Below, piece by piece: positions 56,303 through 64,000 of a stretch of 64,000 nucleotides of DNA. Origin of the DNA: Mycolicibacterium tokaiense (GTDB lineage Bacteria > Actinomycetota > Actinomycetes > Mycobacteriales > Mycobacteriaceae); NCBI RefSeq assembly GCF_010725885.1, contig NZ_AP022600.1, positions 2,914,001-2,978,000 on the forward strand. The letters run 5' to 3'. The translations under genes were made by a program, and so were the position numbers. Position 1 is the stretch's first letter. Each line of letters starts with the position of its first letter. A model generated the notes under the pieces. The model was given only the letters and a program-made list of their open reading frames with translations. It was not told where the DNA came from and did not search any database.

Positions 56303-56320
56303 GGTGGGAGTGTGGCACGA

Positions 56321-56338
56321 ACCGGAAAGCCATCCGGT
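56321..56338. promoter_or_regulatory. Inverted repeat ACCGGA-N6-TCCGGT
   Basis: This 18-bp perfect two-arm repeat lies 19 nt upstream of the beta-propeller ATG and 5 nt from the first CIRCE element. It is a candidate operator for an unknown regulator; the palindrome may also be chance in this GC-rich DNA. Confidence 0.35.
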
Positions 56339-56343
56339 GTTTC

Positions 56344-56370
56344 CTTGCACTCGGCATGGGCGAGTGCTAA
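56344..56370. promoter_or_regulatory. CIRCE element 1 (HrcA operator)
   Basis: CTTGCACTC, nine spacer bases, then GAGTGCTAA matches the CIRCE consensus TTAGCACTC-N9-GAGTGCTAA with two mismatches in the left arm. It is 167 nt upstream of the groEL2 ATG. Confidence 0.88.
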
Positions 56371-56378
56371 GAATGACA

Positions 56379-56405
56379 TTGGCACTCGCACCTCGCGAGT
56401 GCTAG
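56379..56405. promoter_or_regulatory. CIRCE element 2 (HrcA operator)
   Basis: TTGGCACTC, nine spacer bases, then GAGTGCTAG matches CIRCE with one mismatch per arm. It starts 8 nt after the first element, so HrcA may bind both sites side by side and block the groEL2 promoter. Confidence 0.88.
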
Positions 56406-58163
<1,758 letters not shown>

Positions 58164-58177
58164 GTCCTGCTCTTCGG

Positions 58178-58210
58178 GAGGCCCCGGTGCGCTTGGCGCA
58201 CCGGGGCCTC
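58178..58210 (+). terminator. Strong hairpin terminator after groEL2
   Basis: GAGGCCCCGGTGCGC, loop TTG and GCGCACCGGGGCCTC form a perfect 15-bp stem starting 15 nt after the groEL2 stop. It is followed by TTGCGCTGT, without a U-tract. Confidence 0.88.
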
Positions 58211-58305
58211 TTGCGCTGTCCCGAGTGTGGGTTCTGTGCACAGGCTGGGGTGGAAAACCGTGCGGGAAGCCCACGTTCGTCGGTGCAGACCTCCACGGTG
58301 CGGTC

Positions 58306-59142
58306 ATGGAACCGTTCATCGGAAGTGCCGCGGTCCGGCGCGGCGAACTGACACGGCGTGGACTTGCGCGCGCCCACCGGCCGATCTACCGCGATGTGTA
58401 CCTGGCCCGCTTGACTGCGCGATTGCGGGCCCGGGCCGCGTGGCTGGCCACCGGAGCGGTCCTCGGCGGGCTCTCTGCCGCGGCGGTGTTCGGGACGAAG
58501 TGGCTCGACCCTGCGGCACCGGCAGAAATCATCCGTCCCGATCGGCATAGTCAGACCGGGATCGTCGCGCATTCCTGGCAGCTGGTGCCCGGTGACGTCT
58601 GTTCCCGGCGGGGCATGCTGATGACCACTCCCGCGCGCACCGCTTTCGACATCGGCAGGCTGCGCCCGTGCGACGCCGCCGTGCCCGTCCTCGACGCCCT
58701 GATCAGGGCAACCGGGCTTGACCTCGCCGAGGTCGTCGACCTCGCTGGTGCCCGACGACGGGTCCGTGGCGTCGATCAGCTACGCGCGGTTCTCGACCTG
58801 TGCGACGGCGGTGCCGAGTCGCCGAAGGAATCGCAGGTCCGGCTGTTGCTCAGGGCTGCGGGTCTGCCGAGGCCGGAGACGCAGATCGAGTTCTACGACG
58901 CGTACGGTCAGCCGTTCATCCGAGTGGACATGGGTTGGCGCACCTGGAAAGTGGCCGTTGAATACGACGGCGTGCAGCACTGGGAGAACGCGAGGCAGCG
59001 GGAGTGGGATATCGAGCGCATCGCCCTGCTCGAAGCGATGGGCTGGATCGTCATCCGGGTGAGCGCGCCGATGCTGCGACGGCCGCAGGTGTTTATCGAG
59101 CGGGCACGTGTCGCCTTGCGTGCCCGTGGTTGCCCGATCTGA
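58306..59142 (+). CDS. AbiEi/DUF559-type protein with intact nuclease motif
   Basis: The 278-residue protein begins MEPFIGSAAVRRGELTRRGL, a winged-helix-like DNA-binding start like that of AbiEi antitoxins. It has a central TTPARTAFDIGRLRP segment. It ends in a DUF559/Vsr-like endonuclease fold with candidate catalytic residues Glu in SPKESQVR, Asp in RVDMGW and the pair in VEYDGVQHW. It is a paralogue of the gene at 8094-8939, where the latter acidic residues are lost. No toxin gene lies beside it, so a toxin-antitoxin role is not supported. ATG 58306 starts the conserved N-terminus. Confidence 0.8.
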   Translation: MEPFIGSAAVRRGELTRRGLARAHRPIYRDVYLARLTARLRARAAWLATGAVLGGLSAAAVFGTKWLDPAAPAEIIRPDRHSQTGIVAHSWQLVPGDVCSRRGMLMTTPARTAFDIGRLRPCDAAVPVLDALIRATGLDLAEVVDLAGARRRVRGVDQLRAVLDLCDGGAESPKESQVRLLLRAAGLPRPETQIEFYDAYGQPFIRVDMGWRTWKVAVEYDGVQHWENARQREWDIERIALLEAMGWIVIRVSAPMLRRPQVFIERARVALRARGCPI

Positions 59143-59338
59143 GCTCGACCGTGGGGGACATGCACAGATTCTGGGGCGGGACCGTGCACAGCGCCCACGC
59201 TCGAAACTGACATCTGCGCCCGCCAACGCGGGATCGCCGGCCCGCGGCCGGGAGGGAGGATCATCGCGCCCCTTGGTACGCCCATCTCCGCGAGGGCCAC
59301 AACGAGTCGGGTTCTGCGTCAAGGGGACAACGCTGCAC

Positions 59339-59752
59339 TCACGACACCGGATCGAGAACGATCACCGGGATGACGCGGCCGGAGCGGGCTGCGAACTCGT
59401 CAATGTGGGGCATCATTGCTCTTTGGCGATCCCAGATACGTTGCCGCTCAGCCTCACTGGCCACCCGCGCTGTGGCTTTGTGCGTGAAGCGTCCAACCTC
59501 GATCTCTACATCGGGGTTGGCGACGACGTTGTGATACCAAGCTGGGTTGGTGGGCGCCCCTCCGGCGGAGGCGAAGATGGCCCAGCTCCCACCCAGATCG
59601 TGATAGACGAGCAGCGAGATGCGTTCAAGCCCAGTCTTGGCCCCCGTGCTGTGCAAGATCAGCAGGGGCACGTCGCCGAAACTGGCGACTTTGCCGTTGT
59701 TGGCGCGGAATTCTTCGATCAGTGTCGCGTTCATCTCTTCGGGGTCGGCCAT
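59339..59752 (-). CDS. Ddn-like deazaflavin (F420)-dependent nitroreductase-family protein
   Basis: The 137-residue protein matches the DUF385/Ddn fold: VPLLILHSTGAKTGLERISL, then SWAIFASAGGAPTNPAWYHN and LVANPDVEIEVG-type strand (VVANPDVEIEVGRF). Family members bind F420 and reduce nitro compounds or quinones. The start is ATG 59752 (ADPEEMNATLIEEF). A quinone oxidoreductase remnant and an F420/NADP reductase-like gene follow upstream on the same strand. Confidence 0.9.
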   Translation of the reverse strand: MADPEEMNATLIEEFRANNGKVASFGDVPLLILHSTGAKTGLERISLLVYHDLGGSWAIFASAGGAPTNPAWYHNVVANPDVEIEVGRFTHKATARVASEAERQRIWDRQRAMMPHIDEFAARSGRVIPVIVLDPVS

Positions 59753-59878
59753 GTCGTGCCTTTCGTGGGGATGGGTTCCTGGACACAGGCTTGAGCTGAC
59801 GGATGGTTCGTACTGGCGGCCGTTCGCCGTAGCCATCGCTTCCACTTCAAGACGGTTTCCGGCGTGAGGGGCCCGGAG

Positions 59879-59938
59879 TCATGTTTCGATGACGACCTTG
59901 CCGATGGTGCGGCGCGGAGAGACGGGGATTCGGGTCAG
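59879..59938 (-). pseudogene. Vestigial C-terminus of a zinc-type alcohol dehydrogenase/quinone oxidoreductase
   Basis: The minus strand reads LTRIPVSPRRTIGKVVIET then TGA. A GKVV-(I/L)-ET-type ending after a (H/R)TIG motif is typical of the last residues of medium-chain dehydrogenases of the quinone-oxidoreductase type. The rest of such a gene is absent; the frame runs directly into the end of the NADP-binding gene at 59935. It may be a scar from gene replacement. The call rests on 19 residues only. Confidence 0.4.
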
Positions 59939-60537
59939 TCCTGTCTCAGGGCATGCAGCCCTGAGAGCGGGCCACCACCGACCTGCATCAGCCGGCCGCC
60001 GTCCCGCAGGCCTCCGATGTCGACCGGGGCGAAACCGAAACCGTCGACCACGTCACGGAAAGTTGTCTTCGCTGTGGCGTCGTCCCCGGCGTAGAACAGG
60101 AGTTGGCGCCCGGCGGGGTGGCGCGGGTCGGCTGCAATGTATTGGGCGAACAGCGTATTGAATGCTTTGATCACACGGGCGCCCGGCGCGAGACCAGCGA
60201 CCCACTCGCTTCCGGTCTGATCGCCGAGGTCGGCCACCTCGACCGGGTCCAGTCGGGCGAACTGGTTGGTGGTGTCGACCAGGATGCGTCCGTCCCACGG
60301 TGGCAGGCCAGCCAAGGCCGCCGGGATGTCGGGCCACATCACCGTGAGAAACACCATGTCAGCCTTCGCGGCTTGCGCGGCCGTCCCCGCCGAAGCCAAT
60401 GGCCCCAGGTTGGCTACCACCTCGCCCAACGTGGAGGGACCGCGGCTGTTGCTCAACACCACGCGATGTCCGGCCGCTACCAGATGTTGGGCGAGGGCCC
60501 GGGCAATGGTGCCGGCACCGATGATTCCACAGTTCAT
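59935..60537 (-). CDS. NADPH-dependent F420 reductase-like oxidoreductase
   Basis: The 200-residue Rossmann protein starts CGIIGAGTIARALAQHLVAAGH with NADP-type loop SNSRGP. It continues with VFLTVMWPDIPAAL and the conserved VIKAFNTLFAQ segment. It belongs to the F420-NADP oxidoreductase-like family, whose members transfer hydride between NADPH and F420 or act on other substrates. It is divergent from a TetR gene with repeated sites between them, so it is probably induced through that regulator. Confidence 0.87.
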   Translation of the reverse strand: MNCGIIGAGTIARALAQHLVAAGHRVVLSNSRGPSTLGEVVANLGPLASAGTAAQAAKADMVFLTVMWPDIPAALAGLPPWDGRILVDTTNQFARLDPVEVADLGDQTGSEWVAGLAPGARVIKAFNTLFAQYIAADPRHPAGRQLLFYAGDDATAKTTFRDVVDGFGFAPVDIGGLRDGGRLMQVGGGPLSGLHALRQD

Positions 60538-60568
60538 GATTCGTCCGCATTTCGATTTTTAATGTCTA

Positions 60569-60701
60569 TCGTCATCAATAACGGTAGGCCTAATGCTGTC
60601 ATTCGTCATCAATAATCGTCAAGCTGACCCAGGGTGCATCGAGACAGCTGCAGCTTCTCGGGGCCGCCGACTGGGCTAACATTGTTTTTGATGACGGATG
60701 A
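60569..60701. promoter_or_regulatory. Repeated CGTCATCAA sites between reductase and TetR genes
   Basis: TCGTCATCAATAA occurs at 60569-60581 and again at 60603-60615, 34 nt apart. An inverted copy, TTTGATGACG, lies at 60689-60698. The 225-nt gap is clearly more AT-rich than its surroundings. Three copies of one sequence between divergent genes suggest TetR operators or an activator site. Confidence 0.6.
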
Positions 60702-60762
60702 CATCGATGGGTACGTCGCGTGCCGGAGATGACCGATGTGCAGCTCAGAAAGGGTGGGTCAG

Positions 60763-61380
60763 ATGCCCCGTGTTTCACGGCAGCAGAAAGAGCGCAACCG
60801 CGAGCGCATCGTGGCCGCTGCGGGCCAGGGCTTTCGGGCGCGTGGGATCGATGGGGTGGGCATCGACGAGCTGATGAAGACGGCCGGAATGACTCATGGC
60901 GGGTTCTACAACCACTTCTCGTCGAAAGAAGACCTCGCCCTCGAAGTCCTCAACCAGGGCTTCACCGCTTCGTTGGATTCCGTCGATGCCTTGATCAGGG
61001 CTCATCCCCGCTCCGGCCGCGCGGCCCTGAATGCGATCTTCGACAGCTACCTGAGCACCTACCACCGCGACCACCCCGAAGATGGATGTGCTTCCGTGGC
61101 GCTGGCTGCCGACGCAGGCCGGCACGGTCTTGAGGCTCAGAGGCAGTACCGCCGCGGCTTGCACGGCTACCTCGCCGCGATCACCGACCTACTCCGGGGC
61201 AGCGCGAAGCCGACCGGAGCCAAGCTTGATGCACGCAGGGCGCGGGAGCAGGCCATCGCAGTGTTCAGCCAGTTGGTGGGCGCACAACTCATCGCCCGCG
61301 CGGTCGCCGAGGCCGATCCCGAGCTGTCCGATGAAGTGCTGGCCGCCAACAGTAGAGAGCTCAAACGTCGTTGTCTTTGA
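60763..61380 (+). CDS. TetR-family transcriptional regulator
   Basis: The 205-residue protein has the helix-turn-helix GIDELMKTAGMTHGGFYNHF followed by SSKEDLALEVLNQ and a C-terminal domain with VALAADAGRHG. This is the pattern of the AcrR/TetR group that often controls reductases for electrophiles. ATG 60763 (PRVSRQQKERNRERI) is preferred over ATG 60736 because an AGGGTGG-like site precedes it. It lies divergent to the F420-type reductase. Confidence 0.9.
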   Translation: MPRVSRQQKERNRERIVAAAGQGFRARGIDGVGIDELMKTAGMTHGGFYNHFSSKEDLALEVLNQGFTASLDSVDALIRAHPRSGRAALNAIFDSYLSTYHRDHPEDGCASVALAADAGRHGLEAQRQYRRGLHGYLAAITDLLRGSAKPTGAKLDARRAREQAIAVFSQLVGAQLIARAVAEADPELSDEVLAANSRELKRRCL

Positions 61381-61408
61381 TGGACAGCGATCATGCCGAG
61401 CCCGGGCG

Positions 61409-63283
61409 TCAGCGACCGTCCCCGATCGCGCGGGCCAGCCGGTACCCGCTGGCGATCACGCCGATGTGGCTGAAGGCCTGCGGGAAGTTGCCCAGGAACG
61501 ACCCGTCGCGGGGGTTGATCTCTTCGCTGAGCAGCCCCAGGTGATTGGCCCGGGCGCACAACGAGTCGTAGAGTTCCAGAGCCTCGTCGAGGCGGCCCTG
61601 CCCGGTCAGGTTGTCCACCAGCCAGAACGAGCACAGGAGGAAGGCGCCCTCCTCGCCGGCCAGGCCATCAGCGGACACGTCGTGGCGGTAGCGGTAGATC
61701 AGGCCGTCGCCGGCGTCGAGCTCGCGGCGCACCGCGTCCACCGTGGCGACCATCCGCGGGTCGTCGAAGGCGACCACCCGGCGCAACGGCAACGCCAGCA
61801 GTGAACCGTCCAGGCCGCCGCGGGCGCCGCCGTCGATGGCGAGTTGTTCGGTGAACGTGCGGCGCTCGGGGTCCCACGCGTGCTCACGCAGCATCGCCCC
61901 CATCTCGTCGCGGGCACTGCGCCAACGGCCGGTGGGGCAGCCGCGCCCGGTGAGCTCGGCGATGCGCAGTGCGCGGTCCACCGCCACCTGGCACATGGCC
62001 ACCGAATAGGTGAACGGCCGCCCCGAGGCGCGGATCTCCCAGATGCCGTGATCGGGGGTGCGCCAGCTGCCAATCGCCGTGTCCGCCAAGCTGCTGATCA
62101 TGGACCACAGATGGTCGTCGACGGCGCCGCCGGCCCGCACCCATTGGTAGGCCACGTCCAGCAGTTCGCCGTACACGTCGTGCTGGGTCTGCCCGGCGGC
62201 GCCGTTGCCCCACCGCACGGGTGCCGAATCTCGCCAGCCGCGCAGTACGGGGTCGCTGGTCTCCGCGGGTGGTTGGCCCCCATCGAGGGCGTACATGATC
62301 GACGGCCCGCCGTCGCGCTCCGCGCAGGTCAGCGTCCAGGACAGGAACGCGTTGGCCTCGCTGGTCAGCCCGATCCGGCGCAACGCGTAGGTGGAGAAGG
62401 CGGCGTCACGCACCCAGGTGTAGCGGTAGTCCCAGTTCCTCTCTCCACCAACCCATTCCGGCAGCGACGAGGTGGCCGCGGCCATGATGCCGCCGGTGGA
62501 GGCGTGATCGAGGAGCTTGAGCGTCAGCGCCGAGCGCCGCACCAGGTGATGCTGGGGCCCGGCGTAGTCGATGCCCACGGCCCAGCGCCGCCAGACCTGA
62601 GCGGTGCGGTGGGCGAGTTCCTGTGCCGACACCCCGATGTGCACCTGACTGTCGGGCGACCAGGTGAGTACCGACTCGTAGAACTGGCCCGCCCGCAGGG
62701 CGACCGACGCCGCCAGGGTGTCGTCGCTGCGGTGCTGCAGCGGATGCGACGTACGCAGCTGCAGAGGCAACCCTGGATGGTCCGGTGAGTCGACCGTCCA
62801 GGCGTTGCCGATGCGTCCGAACGACGTCACCCGGAAAGGGCTGAACCGGATGTCGAGATCCACCGATCCGGAGATCACCCGCGCGATGCGCACCAGTTGA
62901 CCGCGGCCGGACGGCACGATCTCGGTGAGGTCGGCGCCCGAGCGCATCGCGAAGAAGTCGGTGAGCTCCACCACCGCGTCGGGCGTGGTCAGCGTGGTGG
63001 TCAGCACGGCAGTGTCGTCGTGGTAGCGCTGCTCGGCCTCGAAGGGGCCGGCCGGTGCGATGGACCACACACCCCCGCGGTCGCGATCCAACAGGGAGGC
63101 GAACAGCGGTGGGGCGTCGAACCGCGGCACACACAACCAGGGCACCGCACCGTCGCGACCTACCAGCGCACACGTGTTGCCGTCGCCGATCAATCCGTGG
63201 TCCTCGATCGGCAGGAACCCGTCATGGGGTCGCAGGGGGCGGGTGGTGCTGACGCCGAACGGGCGGGTGACGCGATGGGGCAC
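61409..63283 (-). CDS. Glycoside hydrolase family 15 protein (trehalase/glucoamylase-like)
   Basis: The 624-residue protein has an N-terminal beta domain (about 1-250) with LIGDGNTCALVGRDGAVPWL. A GH15 (alpha/alpha)6 barrel follows with ERNWDYRYTWVRDAAF, and the catalytic region LLSEEINPRDGSFLGNFPQA contains the likely general base Glu. The overall pattern is that of mycobacterial GH15 proteins, one of which is reported to be a trehalase. There is no signal peptide, so it is cytoplasmic. The 130 nt upstream are AT-rich and probably hold its promoter. Confidence 0.93.
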   Translation of the reverse strand: MPHRVTRPFGVSTTRPLRPHDGFLPIEDHGLIGDGNTCALVGRDGAVPWLCVPRFDAPPLFASLLDRDRGGVWSIAPAGPFEAEQRYHDDTAVLTTTLTTPDAVVELTDFFAMRSGADLTEIVPSGRGQLVRIARVISGSVDLDIRFSPFRVTSFGRIGNAWTVDSPDHPGLPLQLRTSHPLQHRSDDTLAASVALRAGQFYESVLTWSPDSQVHIGVSAQELAHRTAQVWRRWAVGIDYAGPQHHLVRRSALTLKLLDHASTGGIMAAATSSLPEWVGGERNWDYRYTWVRDAAFSTYALRRIGLTSEANAFLSWTLTCAERDGGPSIMYALDGGQPPAETSDPVLRGWRDSAPVRWGNGAAGQTQHDVYGELLDVAYQWVRAGGAVDDHLWSMISSLADTAIGSWRTPDHGIWEIRASGRPFTYSVAMCQVAVDRALRIAELTGRGCPTGRWRSARDEMGAMLREHAWDPERRTFTEQLAIDGGARGGLDGSLLALPLRRVVAFDDPRMVATVDAVRRELDAGDGLIYRYRHDVSADGLAGEEGAFLLCSFWLVDNLTGQGRLDEALELYDSLCARANHLGLLSEEINPRDGSFLGNFPQAFSHIGVIASGYRLARAIGDGR

Positions 63284-63413
63284 AGGCAGTCCTTGAGGGT
63301 CGAGGGATGCTCGGTTGGTACCCGTTCTGCCCGGTTTCTATGGCTGTTTCACGTAATACGTTCTGCAGCAATTACTTTGACTACAGCCAGTTCAAAAATA
63401 TTGATGGTCAATG

Positions 63414-63734
63414 TTATTGAGGTGTTGCCGCGCGATGCAGCACCGCACGCAGGGGGATCACCCGCAGGCCGTCGCCCACCTCGCCGCGGCCGTCGATGAT
63501 CAAGGTGAGGCCATCCGGTCGACGGGGCGGCCACACCAGCGTGACCGTGTCGAACGCGTGCACGTTGCGCCGAGTGCTGTTACCCACCGACGCCAGCTCG
63601 AACACCCCGTCCCGCAGCACCGGTACCTCGGCCATCACGTGGGTGCGGTGGTCCTCACCGACGGTGATCAGGTAAGCGAACGTATAGTCGGCCAGGGTTT
63701 CTGCCAGCGTGTCCAGTTCGACCTTGACGCTCAT
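63414..63734 (-). CDS. Pyridoxamine 5'-phosphate oxidase-family protein
   Basis: The 106-residue protein shows the split-barrel pattern of the PPOX family ([20 protein letters not shown], and the strand-turn [20 protein letters not shown]). Such small members bind flavin or F420; the cofactor is not evident. The ATG overlaps the stop of the upstream amidohydrolase gene (ATGA). Confidence 0.8.
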   Translation of the reverse strand: MSVKVELDTLAETLADYTFAYLITVGEDHRTHVMAEVPVLRDGVFELASVGNSTRRNVHAFDTVTLVWPPRRPDGLTLIIDGRGEVGDGLRVIPLRAVLHRAATPQ

Positions 63735-64000
63735 GCTGTGGGCGCCGGTTGGCGGCCACGGACCAGCCGGCCCGGCCGTGCGGCGGTGGGGCAGCCGTCT
63801 TCGGCGATCACCTCTCCGGAGACGATGGTGGCGACGTAACCGTCGGCCCGCTGGTCGAGGCGCCGGCCGCCGGCGGGCAGGTCGTAGGTGATCTCGGGCT
63901 TGTGTGCCCGCATGGCGGCGTGGTCCAGGATGTTCAAATCCGCCTTGTAGCCCGGTGCGATACGGCCTCGGTCGGCCAGTCCCGCCACGCGCGCCGGAAC
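63731..64000 (-). CDS. Amidohydrolase, N-acyl-D-amino-acid deacylase-like, partial
   Basis: The frame is open to the window end, so only the last 89 residues are visible. The segment [20 protein letters not shown] is the conserved C-terminal part of metal-dependent amidohydrolases of the D-aminoacylase/dihydroorotase type. It is followed by [21 protein letters not shown]. It is translationally coupled to the PPOX gene. Substrate is unknown. Confidence 0.85.
   Translation of the reverse strand, partial: VPARVAGLADRGRIAPGYKADLNILDHAAMRAHKPEITYDLPAGGRRLDQRADGYVATIVSGEVIAEDGCPTAARPGRLVRGRQPAPTA

Noticed and set aside
58306..59142. AbiE type IV toxin-antitoxin system
   Set aside because: Only the AbiEi-like N-terminus is present; no nucleotidyltransferase (AbiEii-like) toxin gene lies on either side.

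Overview
The window is high-GC actinobacterial DNA with GTG/TTG starts, many 1-4 nt overlapping stop/start codons, lipoprotein signals and a protein set that matches mycobacteria gene by gene (Pat, ArcA, Pmt, RpfB, KsgA, IspE, Pks16, PssA/Psd, GroEL2). The Mrp antiporter, the GH15 hydrolase and several F420-type enzymes suggest a fast-growing, environmental Mycobacterium (Mycolicibacterium) rather than M. tuberculosis. I see no tRNA, rRNA, insertion sequence, prophage or CRISPR array.

Layout. 1-23.4 kb follows the order of M. tuberculosis Rv0998-Rv1013: cAMP-gated lysine acetyltransferase, lipoproteins, AlkB-like dioxygenase, arcA, pmt, rsmI, pabB, metG/tatD, rpfB-ksgA-ispE, pks16. Local additions are soxR, a DUF559-type protein, an ECF41 sigma factor with its oxidoreductase, and a Ser/Thr kinase placed between ksgA and ispE. 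23.4-26.5 kb is a junction zone with a stand-alone DUF222 N-module, a methyltransferase, a PrrB-like sensor kinase without a regulator, and a membrane protein with a duplicated four-cysteine module. 26.5-46.4 kb then follows Rv0427c-Rv0439c: xthA, GNAT, def, DUF3263, LytR_C, sodC, YbdK-like ligase, Lon-N protein, AAA ATPase, pssA, psd, moeA, SDR. A REP13E12-type HNH protein and a six-gene mrp Na+/H+ antiporter operon are inserted in it. 46.4-56.3 kb is accessory: paired PH-domain membrane proteins, a HAD hydrolase, a large secreted VCBS/aerolysin-like protein with a hexanucleotide repeat, a helicase, a cupin, an SDR/TetR pair and a beta-propeller protein. 56.3-58.2 kb is groEL2 with two CIRCE operators and a strong terminator. 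58.3-64 kb is accessory: an intact paralogue of the DUF559 protein, a Ddn-like protein, an F420/NADP reductase-like gene with a divergent TetR gene, a GH15 hydrolase, a PPOX protein and a truncated amidohydrolase.

How genes work together. rpfB-ksgA-ispE joins cell-wall resuscitation, ribosome maturation and isoprenoid supply. pssA-psd makes phosphatidylethanolamine. MrpA/B-C-D-E-F-G is one membrane complex encoded by translationally coupled genes. The ECF41 gene and its upstream oxidoreductase overlap by four bases, and a matching ECF41-type promoter lies just upstream, which suggests autoregulation. Operators visible by eye include a SoxR box, two CIRCE elements, a 16-bp palindrome for a TetR/SDR pair, and a CGTCATCAA repeat cluster for the second TetR. 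All family assignments are from motif recognition by eye; no database search was run.
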